Positions 5,904 through 12,815 of a stretch of 13,304 nucleotides of DNA are shown piece by piece (position 1 is the first letter of the stretch; each line of letters starts with the position of its first letter). A model generated the notes under the pieces. That model ran no database searches. It saw only the letters and a list, made by a program, of their open reading frames with translations, and had not been told where the DNA came from. This stretch comes from an uncultured Collinsella sp. Lineage in GTDB: Bacteria; Actinomycetota; Coriobacteriia; Coriobacteriales; Coriobacteriaceae. The translations under genes were made by a program, and so were the position numbers. The stretch spans positions 1 through 13,304 of the forward strand of contig CABRZC010000056.1 in assembly GCA_902475375.1 (NCBI GenBank). Reading direction: 5' to 3'.

Positions 5904-5936
5904 TGACGCGATGAGCATGCCCGTGGGGAGGCGAAC

Positions 5937-6452
5937 ATGGAAGACAAGCATCTATATCGGGAGACGCAGTGGGATGTGTCGGCCGAGGAGGGCCGTGCCC
6001 ATCATGGGCTGGTCGCAATTGGTTTTGCGATCCTTGTCGTGATGGCGATCGCCTGTTGTATCTGGACGTTTGGCGGGCGTGGGGGAGCTGCCTGGGCGTT
6101 TGGGGCGGACGATAGCCTGCCGATCATGACAGTGAAGGTCACGGGCGGCAATACCGTTGCCGCGCCGGGCGATTATTGGTACCCGCGCGATGAGTTTGTG
6201 CAGTTGCAGCTGAGTGGTGGGTCCATTCCAGGTGAAGAAATCGAGCGCGTGACCTTCGATGCGTCGCTTAAGACGCTGTTGGTTGAGCTCAAAGATCAAG
6301 GGGATGTGCCCACGACCATGGATATCGCCTTGACGGAATGGCGTCTGGAGCCTCCGACGGGTGTTGCGGTGTCCGAGGTCGAGCACGTCAAGATTGCCTA
6401 TCAGGACGGTTCGACAAATGAAATTGCCAAAGCCGACGGCTTGGCGGAATAG
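5937..6452 (+). CDS. Single-pass membrane protein of unknown function
   Basis: A 171-residue protein with a charged cytoplasmic N-terminus of 23 residues, one hydrophobic helix at about 24-46 (LVAIGFAILVVMAIACCIW) and an extracytoplasmic domain of about 125 residues. The predicted outside part begins with a Gly/Ala-rich spacer (46-58), then has alternating strands (IMTVKVTGG, EFVQLQLSGG, RVTFDASLKTLLVELKD, VKIAYQDGS), suggesting a small beta-sandwich. Two adjacent cysteines (40-41) lie within the membrane segment; this is not a lipobox. GGGGAGG (5925-5931) is 5 bases before the ATG. It is divergent from thiC and ends 40 bases from the convergent yaaA remnant, so it is probably a lone gene. 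I do not recognise the family. Confidence 0.75.
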   Translation: MEDKHLYRETQWDVSAEEGRAHHGLVAIGFAILVVMAIACCIWTFGGRGGAAWAFGADDSLPIMTVKVTGGNTVAAPGDYWYPRDEFVQLQLSGGSIPGEEIERVTFDASLKTLLVELKDQGDVPTTMDIALTEWRLEPPTGVAVSEVEHVKIAYQDGSTNEIAKADGLAE

Positions 6453-6492
6453 ACGCCGTGCCTAGGCAGCACATTCAAAAGTAGCGGTGGTT

Positions 6493-7295
6493 CTACAAGG
6501 TCTGTTCGTTCAGGAAGACCAAAGTGTTTTTATTTGAAAGCTCGGGAAGGTGACGATAACCAACGTCGAACGCGGTGAGCCCGCTTACATCCTCGAGCTT
6601 GTTTTCTGCCATCCAGCGCACCATGGAGCCGCGCGCCTTTTTGCTGGCGGTCGATCGCTGGATGGGCTTGCCGTTGCGGACACCTTCGCCAAAGAGACAA
6701 GTGATGGTTGTGGCGTCGCCTGCGAGATGGGGTAGAACGGCCTTGGCGTACTCCACGCTGGCAAGGTTGACGACCGTGGTGTTGGAGCCGGTCGGCGCAA
6801 TGGCGCATGCAAGTTTGTCGCCCCAAAACGCATAGAGGTCACGGGCGTTGTCGACGGCGAGCTTGGCTCCCATTTCGAGCCGATAGGGCTCAACGCCATG
6901 GAAAGGCCGCACGCATCCGTACAATCCGGAGAGGATCCAGAGATGGTTTTGCAGCCAGTCGAGTTGTGCGGCATCCATCACCTCGGGCGCCATGCTCTGG
7001 TATTGAATGCCGTGATAGGACATGACGGCAGGGGAGATTCGACGCGCGATATCGGGATCTGCGAGGTCGGTATCGCTCAGGACGGGCATAAATTCGTGAA
7101 GCGTATCCAGACACGTTGTGAGCAGCCTGTCGCTCACGTTCCACAGCGCCTGCAGGCCGCCGCATTTCGTTCGATATCTAGCAGTGCGTGGTGGAGGCGA
7201 GCCGTCTCGTGCGCAAAAGGTGGAATGCCCAGGACTTCAAAAGCATCTTGGGCCGCGCGCATCTGCTTGGCGGGCGAAATGATGACCTGCAGCAT
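6493..7295 (-). pseudogene. yaaA: Peroxide stress protein YaaA family, frameshifted
   Basis: Two frames together give one YaaA/DUF328 protein. The N-terminal frame starts at ATG 7295 (AGGAG, complement of 7301-7305, 5 bases upstream) with MLQVIISPAK, the family opening, and runs 53 residues to a TGA at 7134. The rest continues in another frame: LQALWNVSDRLL, then LSGLYGCVRPF, PYRLEMG, LYAFWGDKLA, VVNLASVEYAKAV and KKARGSMVRWM, all YaaA signatures. The span is 803 bases; one extra base would give 267 residues, the family's usual size. The break is near GCGGCGGC (complement of 7156-7163), where loss of one base fits. YaaA limits intracellular free iron and DNA damage during peroxide stress. The stop and a GTG overlap as GTGA (7134-7137), so a split product by reinitiation is conceivable. 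Sequencing error is the main alternative. Confidence 0.85.
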
Positions 7296-7310
7296 GGACT
7301 CTCCTCTGCC

Positions 7311-7380
7311 AAAAAAGTTGCGGTGGAATACGGTCTGTTTTGGCCGTTTATGGGCCAGTTTAGTCCGTATTTCACCGCAA
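7311..7380 (-). terminator. Elaborate terminator/attenuator between the aminopeptidase and yaaA
   Basis: On the - strand, arms at 7365-7380 and 7318-7333 form a 16-base stem with one mismatch-type pair (TTGCGGTGAAATACGG with CCGTATTCCACCGCAA). Next come a symmetric 7x7 internal loop, a 5-bp stem (TGGCC/GGCCA at 7357-7353 and 7345-7341) and a 7-base loop. A T6 tract follows (complement of 7311-7316). It lies 15 bases after the aminopeptidase stop and ends 5 bases before the yaaA ribosome site. Confidence 0.82.
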
Positions 7381-7395
7381 GTTATAAGGGACTGG

Positions 7396-8793
7396 TTAGG
7401 CGCGCTCGAGGAAAGCCTTGTAGCCGCGATAGGCCTCGTAGATATCGGCCTTGTTAGCGACCTCCCACAGGGCGTGCATGGACAGGACGGCAACGCCGGA
7501 GTCGATGACGTTCATGCCGTACTTGGCCATGATGTAGGCGATGGTGCCGCCGCCGCCCGCGTTGACGCGGCCGAGCTCGCAGGTCTGGAAGTCCACGCCG
7601 GCCTCGTCCATGATGTCGCGGACGAGGGCCACGTACTCGGCGTCGGCGTCGTTTGAACCGCCCTTGCCGCGGCTGCCCGTGTACTTGTTAAAGCACAGGC
7701 CACGACCCATAAAGGCTGCGTTCTTGGTCTCGAACTTGCCGGCGTAGCCCGGGTCGAAGCCGGCGGACACGTCAGAGGAGAGCATGCGGCTGTGGGCGAG
7801 TGCACGGCGCAGGGCCAGCGGGCTATCCTCGCCGGCGAGCGTCATGATCTCGGCGACGGTGTTCTCGAAGAAGCGGCTCGTCATGCCGGTGGCACCCACG
7901 GAACCGATCTCCTCCTTATCGACGATGAGCGTGATGCTCGTGCGCTCGACATTGGCCACATTGATCTGGGCGAGCATGGAGGGGTAGGCGCAGACGCGGT
8001 CGTCGTGGCCATAGCCCAAAATCATGGAGCGGTCGAGGCCCATGTCGCGGGCGGGGCCGGCGGGCACGACCTCGATCTCGGCGGAGAGGAAGTCCTCCTC
8101 CTCGACGTCGTACTGCTCCTTGAGGATGTCCAGGAACATCTGCTTGACGGGCTCCTTGGGGGCGTCCTTGTCGTCCTCGTCAAACTTGACGGGACGGCCG
8201 CCCACGATCACGTCGAGAATCTCGGCGTCGACGGCGTCCTTGGCGGGCTTGGACATCTGCTCGCTCGAGAGGTGGATCAGCAGGTCGGAGATGGTAAAGA
8301 CCGGGTCGTCCGCCTTGTCGCCGATGTTGATGTCGACGGTGGTGCCGTCCTTTTTGCAGATGACGCCTACAAGTGCAAGCGGGGAGGCCACCCAGTGGTA
8401 GCTCTTGACGCCGCCGTAGTAGTGCGTGTCGAGGTAGGCCATGTCGCCGGCCTCGAAGGCGGGATTTTGCTTGAGGTCCAGGCGCGGCGAGTCCACGTGG
8501 GCGCCCAGGATGTTAAAGCCCTGCTCGAGCGGGGTGGTGCCCAGGTTGACGAGCATAAGGTCCTTGCCGTGATTGGCGGCGTACACCTTGTCGCCGGCCT
8601 TGAGCGCGCGGCCCTCGGCGATCACGGTCTCCAGATTGACGTAGCCCGCCTCCTCGGCCATCTTGATACCGGTCTTGACGCACAGGCGCTCGGTCTTGTT
8701 CTCGCTCAAAAACTGCTTATAGCCGCGGCAAAGCTCCTCGAGCTCCTCGATCTGCTGTGGCGTGTACTTTTTCCATGCGCAGGGACGCTCCAT
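7396..8793 (-). CDS. M18 family zinc aminopeptidase (aspartyl aminopeptidase type)
   Basis: A 465-residue cytosolic di-zinc exopeptidase that removes N-terminal, preferably acidic, residues from peptides. Metal ligands and catalytic residues of the M18 (peptidase MH clan) fold are visible: H99-V-D101 in GAHVDSPRLD, the GHDDR block (263-266, bridging Asp264 or Asp265), DKEEIGS (292-298, general base Glu294 and ligand Glu295), SSDVSAG (D341) and the C-terminal SMH (H440). An insert (about 175-250) forms the dimerisation domain, with an acidic stretch at 204-235. The length matches the family. The start at 8793 has AAAGGAG (complement of 8802-8808) 8 bases upstream; the frame stays open to 9354 on the opposite strand of polA, which is not coding. 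It is divergent from polA and is followed by a strong terminator. Confidence 0.93.
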   Translation of the reverse strand: MERPCAWKKYTPQQIEELEELCRGYKQFLSENKTERLCVKTGIKMAEEAGYVNLETVIAEGRALKAGDKVYAANHGKDLMLVNLGTTPLEQGFNILGAHVDSPRLDLKQNPAFEAGDMAYLDTHYYGGVKSYHWVASPLALVGVICKKDGTTVDINIGDKADDPVFTISDLLIHLSSEQMSKPAKDAVDAEILDVIVGGRPVKFDEDDKDAPKEPVKQMFLDILKEQYDVEEEDFLSAEIEVVPAGPARDMGLDRSMILGYGHDDRVCAYPSMLAQINVANVERTSITLIVDKEEIGSVGATGMTSRFFENTVAEIMTLAGEDSPLALRRALAHSRMLSSDVSAGFDPGYAGKFETKNAAFMGRGLCFNKYTGSRGKGGSNDADAEYVALVRDIMDEAGVDFQTCELGRVNAGGGGTIAYIMAKYGMNVIDSGVAVLSMHALWEVANKADIYEAYRGYKAFLERA

Positions 8794-8842
8794 GACGCAG
8801 GCTCCTTTCGGATCGATCGTGCTGGTTGATGTACCGTGAGCC

Positions 8843-8848
8843 ATCGTA
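8843..8848 (-). promoter_or_regulatory. Candidate -10 promoter for the aminopeptidase
   Basis: TACGAT followed by GG on the - strand lies 49 bases before the start codon, in the 166-base divergent spacer shared with polA. No matching -35 is evident. Confidence 0.3.
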
Positions 8849-8911
8849 TCACGCGCGGGCCCGCGGCGGCAGGGGAGCCTGATGTGCGGTGGTCGCGGGG
8901 CGGGGAGCGTG

Positions 8912-8917
8912 TAAACT
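8912..8917 (+). promoter_or_regulatory. Candidate -10 promoter for polA
   Basis: TAAACT followed by GG lies 42 bases before the polA start codon and would begin the RNA near 8924. It matches the -10 consensus at 4 of 6 positions. The region upstream is very G-rich and no -35 is seen. Confidence 0.35.
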
Positions 8918-8959
8918 GGAGTGAGCAAGCCGTGCCCAGCCCAAAGCGAGGTATTCAAT

Positions 8960-11710
8960 ATGTCTGACAAGCGCCGCACCTTTGCCGTTATCGACGGCAA
9001 CTCGCTCATGCATCGCGCCTTCCACGCCGTGCCGCCGACCATGAACGCGCCGGACGGTCGCCCCACCAATGCGATCTTTGGCTTTCTGAACATGTTTCTC
9101 AAGATGATCGATGCCTTTAACCCCGACGGTGTGGTCGTGGCGTTTGATAAGGGCAAGCCGCGCGTGCGCATGGAGATGCTGCCGCAGTATAAGGCGCAGC
9201 GCCCGCCCATGGACCCCGATCTGCATGTGCAGTTTCCGATGATCAAGGAGCTGCTCGGCGCGCTCAACGTGCCGATTCTGCAGTCCGAGGGCTGGGAAGG
9301 CGACGATATCCTGGGAACCATGGCGCGCCTGGGCGAGCAGGCCGGCTGCGACATGCTGCTGGTGACCGGTGATCGCGATATGTATCAGCTCGTGACCGAG
9401 CACGTCAACGTGGTCTCGACCCGCAAGGGCCTGTCCGACGTGGCGATCATGACGCCCGAGAGCGTGGACGATCTGTATCACGGCATCACGCCGGCGCTCG
9501 TGCCCGATTTTTACGGTCTGAAGGGCGATACGTCGGACAACATTCCCGGCGTACCGGGCATCGGTCCCAAAAAGGCGAGCGCGCTCATCGCGCAGTACGG
9601 CAGCCTGGACGAGGTCATCGCGCATGCTGACGAGGTCAAGGGCAAGATGGGCGAGAACCTGCGTGCGCACATCGACGATGCCCTGCTGAGCCGCAAGGTC
9701 GCAACCATTCGTACCGATGCGCCCGTCGAGCTCGACTTTGACGAAACGTCCTTCCCGGCGTTTTCTGCCGATGAGGTGTCCGCGGCACTGGGCGCACTCG
9801 GCATTACGGCCATGCAGAACCGTTTCTTGTCACTGATTGGTGGCGAGGGTGGGGCTGCGGCCGCTGCCAGCACGTTTGAGATTCCCCACGTTATGCGCGC
9901 TGCCGCCGGCGATGCCGAGGCGCTCGATGCCGCTGCCGACGAGATCTCTCGCGCGATTGATGCGGGCGAGTGGATTGCCGCCGTGGTGGACGATGACAAG
10001 GAGGAAGGCGCGCTTTTTGGCCTGACGCGCACGCTGTGGTTGGCGACGTCCAAGGGCCTGTTCTCGCTCGAGGAGGGCGACGGCGGTACCACTGCCGTGG
10101 CCGATGGCTTCAACTTCGTCCACGGCGTGATTGTCGGTGTGCTCGCGCGTCTGTTTATGGGGGGCCGCGTGGCGTGCCCGGATATGAAAGCACTGCTGCA
10201 TGAGCTTTCGCCCATCGATTCTTCCGAGCCCGAGCTCATGGATCCGTTGGCAGTCGATTCCACGCGCATCTTCGATACCGTGGTTGCCGCCTACCTGTTG
10301 GATTCCGATCGCTCCGAGTTTGACGAGGCGTATCTGGCCGATACCTATCTGCAGATGGCGCTGCCTACGGCGCGCGGTGCAGAGGGCGCCGGCGAGGACG
10401 CTCCTGCGCCCGCCGCTCGCACGGTGGCCTTGACGTTGGCGCTGGTCGCACCGCTGCGCGACCGCATGGCCCGCGAGAACGCCGCCAACGTGTTCGATGG
10501 CATCGAGATGCCACTCGTGCCGGTGCTTGCCAAGATGGAGCGCGCGGGCATGCTCGTGGACCCCGACCGTCTGCATAGTCTGTCCGAGGGGCTTGCTACC
10601 CAGATTGCCGAGGTTGAGCGAAACATTCGAGACCTGGCGGGTGACGAGACCTTTAACATCGGCAGCCCCATGCAGCTCTCGCACGTGCTGTTTGACGTTA
10701 TGGGGCTTCCGACCAAGGGCCTCAAGAAGACCAAGCGCGGCTACTATTCGACCAACGCCAAGGTGCTGAGCGACCTTGCCCGTGACCACGAGATCGTGCG
10801 TCTGATCTTGGATTGGCGTGAGAAGTCCAAGATCAAGTCCACTTACCTGGATACGCTGGGCCCGCTGCGTCGTGGCGATGGCCGCGTGCACACCACGTAC
10901 AACCAGACCATCACGGCAACGGGCCGCCTGTCCTCGAGCGACCCGAACCTACAGAACATCCCGACGCGCTCTGAGCTGGGTCGTACCGTCAAGACGGCGT
11001 TTTCGGCGGGCGAGGGCAGCGTCTTTTTGGCTGTGGACTACTCGCAGATCGAGTTGCGCCTACTCGCGCATCTTTCGGGTGATGAACATCTGGTACGTGC
11101 CTTTAACGAGGGTGAGGACTTCCATGCCGAGACGGCCGCGCGCGTGTTTGGCGTGCCGGTGTCCGAGGTAACGCCCGACTTGCGCAGTCGCGCCAAGGCC
11201 GTGAACTTTGGCATTGTGTATGGTCAGCAGGCCTACGGCCTGTCGCAGTCGCTGCATATCTCGATGGTCGAGGCGCGCGACATGATCGACCGCTACTACG
11301 AGGCCTACCCGGGCGTGCGCACGTTCCTCGACAACGTGGTGGCACGTGCCAAGCAGACAGGTTACGCCGAGACCATGTACGGCCGCCGTCGCCACATTCC
11401 GGAGCTCAAGGCCAAAAATCCGCAACTCCGCGGCTTTGGCGAGCGCACGGCCATGAACCACCCCATGCAGGGCACCGCCGCCGACATCATCAAGATCGCG
11501 ATGGCCCGCGTAAGTCGCCGTCTGGAAGAAGAGGGCTTTGCCGCCCACATGATCCTGCAGGTACACGACGAACTGGACTTTGAGTGCCCGGTCGAAGAAG
11601 TCGAACGCCTGACCGCCATGGTCCAAGACGTCATGGAACACGTCGTAGACCTACGCGTACCCCTAATCGCCGAAGCTTCGACTGGAGTGACCTGGGCAGA
11701 CGCCAAATAA
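8960..11710 (+). CDS. polA: DNA polymerase I
   Basis: A 916-residue, full-length A-family polymerase for Okazaki fragment maturation and repair gap filling. Residues 1 to about 290 are the 5' nuclease: IDGNSLMHRAFHA (11-23), AFDKGKPRVR (61-70), EGWEGDDILGT (110-120), VTGDRDMYQL (135-144) and the helix-hairpin-helix region GLKGDTSDNIPGVPGIGP (186-203). Residues about 310-490 occupy the 3'-5' exonuclease position, but the metal-binding DxE is absent (the segment reads AAVVDDDKEEGALFG), as is the usual YxxxD pattern; proofreading is likely lost. The polymerase has TATGRLSSSDPNLQNIPTR (652-670), motif A VDYSQIELR (Asp693), motif B RAKAVNFGIVYG (744-755, Phe at the sugar-discrimination site) and motif C QVHDELDFE (His869, Asp870, Glu871). 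I chose ATG 8960 for AAAGCGAGG (8943-8951) 8 bases upstream. Confidence 0.97.
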   Translation: MSDKRRTFAVIDGNSLMHRAFHAVPPTMNAPDGRPTNAIFGFLNMFLKMIDAFNPDGVVVAFDKGKPRVRMEMLPQYKAQRPPMDPDLHVQFPMIKELLGALNVPILQSEGWEGDDILGTMARLGEQAGCDMLLVTGDRDMYQLVTEHVNVVSTRKGLSDVAIMTPESVDDLYHGITPALVPDFYGLKGDTSDNIPGVPGIGPKKASALIAQYGSLDEVIAHADEVKGKMGENLRAHIDDALLSRKVATIRTDAPVELDFDETSFPAFSADEVSAALGALGITAMQNRFLSLIGGEGGAAAAASTFEIPHVMRAAAGDAEALDAAADEISRAIDAGEWIAAVVDDDKEEGALFGLTRTLWLATSKGLFSLEEGDGGTTAVADGFNFVHGVIVGVLARLFMGGRVACPDMKALLHELSPIDSSEPELMDPLAVDSTRIFDTVVAAYLLDSDRSEFDEAYLADTYLQMALPTARGAEGAGEDAPAPAARTVALTLALVAPLRDRMARENAANVFDGIEMPLVPVLAKMERAGMLVDPDRLHSLSEGLATQIAEVERNIRDLAGDETFNIGSPMQLSHVLFDVMGLPTKGLKKTKRGYYSTNAKVLSDLARDHEIVRLILDWREKSKIKSTYLDTLGPLRRGDGRVHTTYNQTITATGRLSSSDPNLQNIPTRSELGRTVKTAFSAGEGSVFLAVDYSQIELRLLAHLSGDEHLVRAFNEGEDFHAETAARVFGVPVSEVTPDLRSRAKAVNFGIVYGQQAYGLSQSLHISMVEARDMIDRYYEAYPGVRTFLDNVVARAKQTGYAETMYGRRRHIPELKAKNPQLRGFGERTAMNHPMQGTAADIIKIAMARVSRRLEEEGFAAHMILQVHDELDFECPVEEVERLTAMVQDVMEHVVDLRVPLIAEASTGVTWADAK

Positions 11711-11744
11711 GGGCACACCCACAATCCCAAAGTAATCAAAACCA

Positions 11745-11778
11745 GAAGGGGGCTCCTTGCCAACAAGGAGCCCCCTTC
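11745..11778 (+). terminator. Rho-independent-type terminator after polA
   Basis: A perfect 15-bp stem (GAAGGGGGCTCCTTG 11745-11759 with CAAGGAGCCCCCTTC 11764-11778) with a 4-base loop, 34 bases after the polA stop. The following sequence (ATTCAATTAAATT) is T-poor, whereas the - strand side reads TGGTTTTG. It may therefore act in both directions for the convergent polA and HAD genes. Confidence 0.85.
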
Positions 11779-11814
11779 ATTCAATTAAATTCAGCCAAAG
11801 TATCTAGATGCCAA

Positions 11815-11831
11815 GACGCCATCTAGGCGGC
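11815..11831. repeat. Inverted copy of the HAD gene 3' end
   Basis: GACGCCATCTAGGCGGC matches, at 16 of 17 bases and in reverse complement, positions 11995-12011. Those positions encode the last residues (DAILAA) of the HAD phosphatase. It lies outside the left arm of the large palindrome, and its partner lies outside the right arm. Confidence 0.7.
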
Positions 11832-11846
11832 AAGCAAGTTACCCTA

Positions 11847-11976
11847 GGACCTGGCCGGGCGAGGCGGGTAAGTTTTTCGTAGATTCCGCACGAGCCGGAA
11901 AGCACTTAATGTGCTTTCCGAGCGAGCCCAGGACCTGACCGAACGAAAAACTTACCCGCCTCGCCCGGTCAGGTCC
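11847..11976. repeat. 130-bp nested palindromic element (MITE-like or BIME-like)
   Basis: Outer arms at 11847-11880 and 11943-11976 are 34-base inverted repeats with a single difference, itself G-U compatible. The 62-base centre holds a perfect 10-bp hairpin, CGGAAAGCAC (11896-11905) with GTGCTTTCCG (11911-11920) and a TTAAT loop. It also holds a third copy of the arm tip, GGACCTGACC (11931-11940). There is no open frame worth calling. It lies between the convergent polA and HAD genes and would fold into a long cruciform in DNA or a hairpin in RNA from either strand. Confidence 0.85.
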
Positions 11977-11987
11977 GACGAGCAACG

Positions 11988-12815
11988 TTAACGAGCCGCC
12001 AAGATGGCGTCGATGAGCGTCAGTACGCCCCCGTCGTTGTTGCTCGGAATGCGCCACTTAGCATGCGCGTTCATATGCTCCTCGGCATTGTCCACGATAA
12101 AGCTATGTCCGACACGCTCCAGCATGGGGATATCGTTGTAGGTGTCGCCCACGGCGGCGGCGTCGGCGATATCGATCCCGAGCTGCTCGCACAGGTGCGC
12201 GACGCCAGCGCCCTTGTCGACACCCAGGTTCATAAAGTCGATCCACTCACGGCCCGCATTGGTGACATAGAGTTGGTCCGAGAATGCCGGGCTGTAGTCC
12301 TCGCGAAACGCTGGCTCGGCATCGTAGGCGGGGAAGAAGATCGAAATCTTGTTGGATTCGACGTCAATGTCCTCAAAGCTATCGACGTAGTTGATCGTGT
12401 TGTAGTAGACGCTGATCTCGTCGTGGTATTGATGGTCGCGGGCAAGTACGTAGAACTCGTCAAAGCAGCACAGGACGGGGACAGCGCGCGGATCCTCCGA
12501 GGCGCGGCTCAAGACCTGCTGATACAGCGCCACATCGATAGCGCTCTTATAGATGTAGTTGCCGCGATATATCACGCACGCACCGTTATCGGGACAAAAG
12601 GCGAGGCGGTTCTTGATGCCCTCGAACATCTCTTCGAGCTTGGGGGCGGGACGTCCGCTGGCGGGGCAGAATACGATGCCGGCTTCGGCGAGCTTGTCCA
12701 GGCGTTCGTCAAGGCCTTGCGGCAGCACGCGCTCGTCGGTCAGCAGCGTCTTGTCCATGTCGACGGCGATGAGCTTAATGTTTCCGATATTGGCGTCCGA
12801 TTCGTAAGTTTGCAT
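11988..12815 (-). CDS. HAD-superfamily phosphatase, Cof-type (subfamily IIB)
   Basis: A 275-residue cytosolic phosphatase with all four HAD motifs: motif I AVDMDKTLL (nucleophile Asp19, acid/base Asp21), motif II PASGRP (Ser53), motif III Lys201 in LGVDKGAG, and motif IV VGDTYNDIPML (Asp224, Asp228). The cap domain between motifs II and III (about 85-190) is the C2B type of Cof/YbiV-like enzymes, which dephosphorylate sugar phosphates, phosphorylated cofactors or pyridoxal phosphate; the exact substrate cannot be told. GAAAGG (complement of 12825-12830) is 9 bases before ATG 12815. The start lies within the 3' end of an upstream open frame on the same strand. The last six codons are duplicated in inverted form at 11815-11831, beyond the palindromic element that begins 11 bases after the stop codon. 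Confidence 0.92.
   Translation of the reverse strand: MQTYESDANIGNIKLIAVDMDKTLLTDERVLPQGLDERLDKLAEAGIVFCPASGRPAPKLEEMFEGIKNRLAFCPDNGACVIYRGNYIYKSAIDVALYQQVLSRASEDPRAVPVLCCFDEFYVLARDHQYHDEISVYYNTINYVDSFEDIDVESNKISIFFPAYDAEPAFREDYSPAFSDQLYVTNAGREWIDFMNLGVDKGAGVAHLCEQLGIDIADAAAVGDTYNDIPMLERVGHSFIVDNAEEHMNAHAKWRIPSNNDGGVLTLIDAILAAR

Noticed and set aside
4650..5906. 418-codon + strand frame opposite thiC
   Set aside because: It runs antisense through thiC and through the TPP riboswitch, with no ribosome site. ThiC motifs on the other strand are unambiguous.
6459..6468. TGCCTAGGCA palindrome between the membrane protein gene and yaaA as a terminator
   Set aside because: The stem is short, has no loop spacing and no T tract on either side; it is probably coincidental.
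7792..8829. 345-codon + strand frame opposite the aminopeptidase
   Set aside because: Val/Asp/Gly-rich antisense shadow; the zinc-site motifs on the - strand show the real gene.
8794..9354. N-terminal extension of the aminopeptidase frame to 9354
   Set aside because: It would overlap polA coding DNA on the other strand. The residue string is unrelated to M18 proteins, and a strong ribosome site supports the start at 8793.
9830..10891. 353-codon - strand frame opposite polA
   Set aside because: Antisense shadow across the degenerate exonuclease region; no start signal and no family motif.
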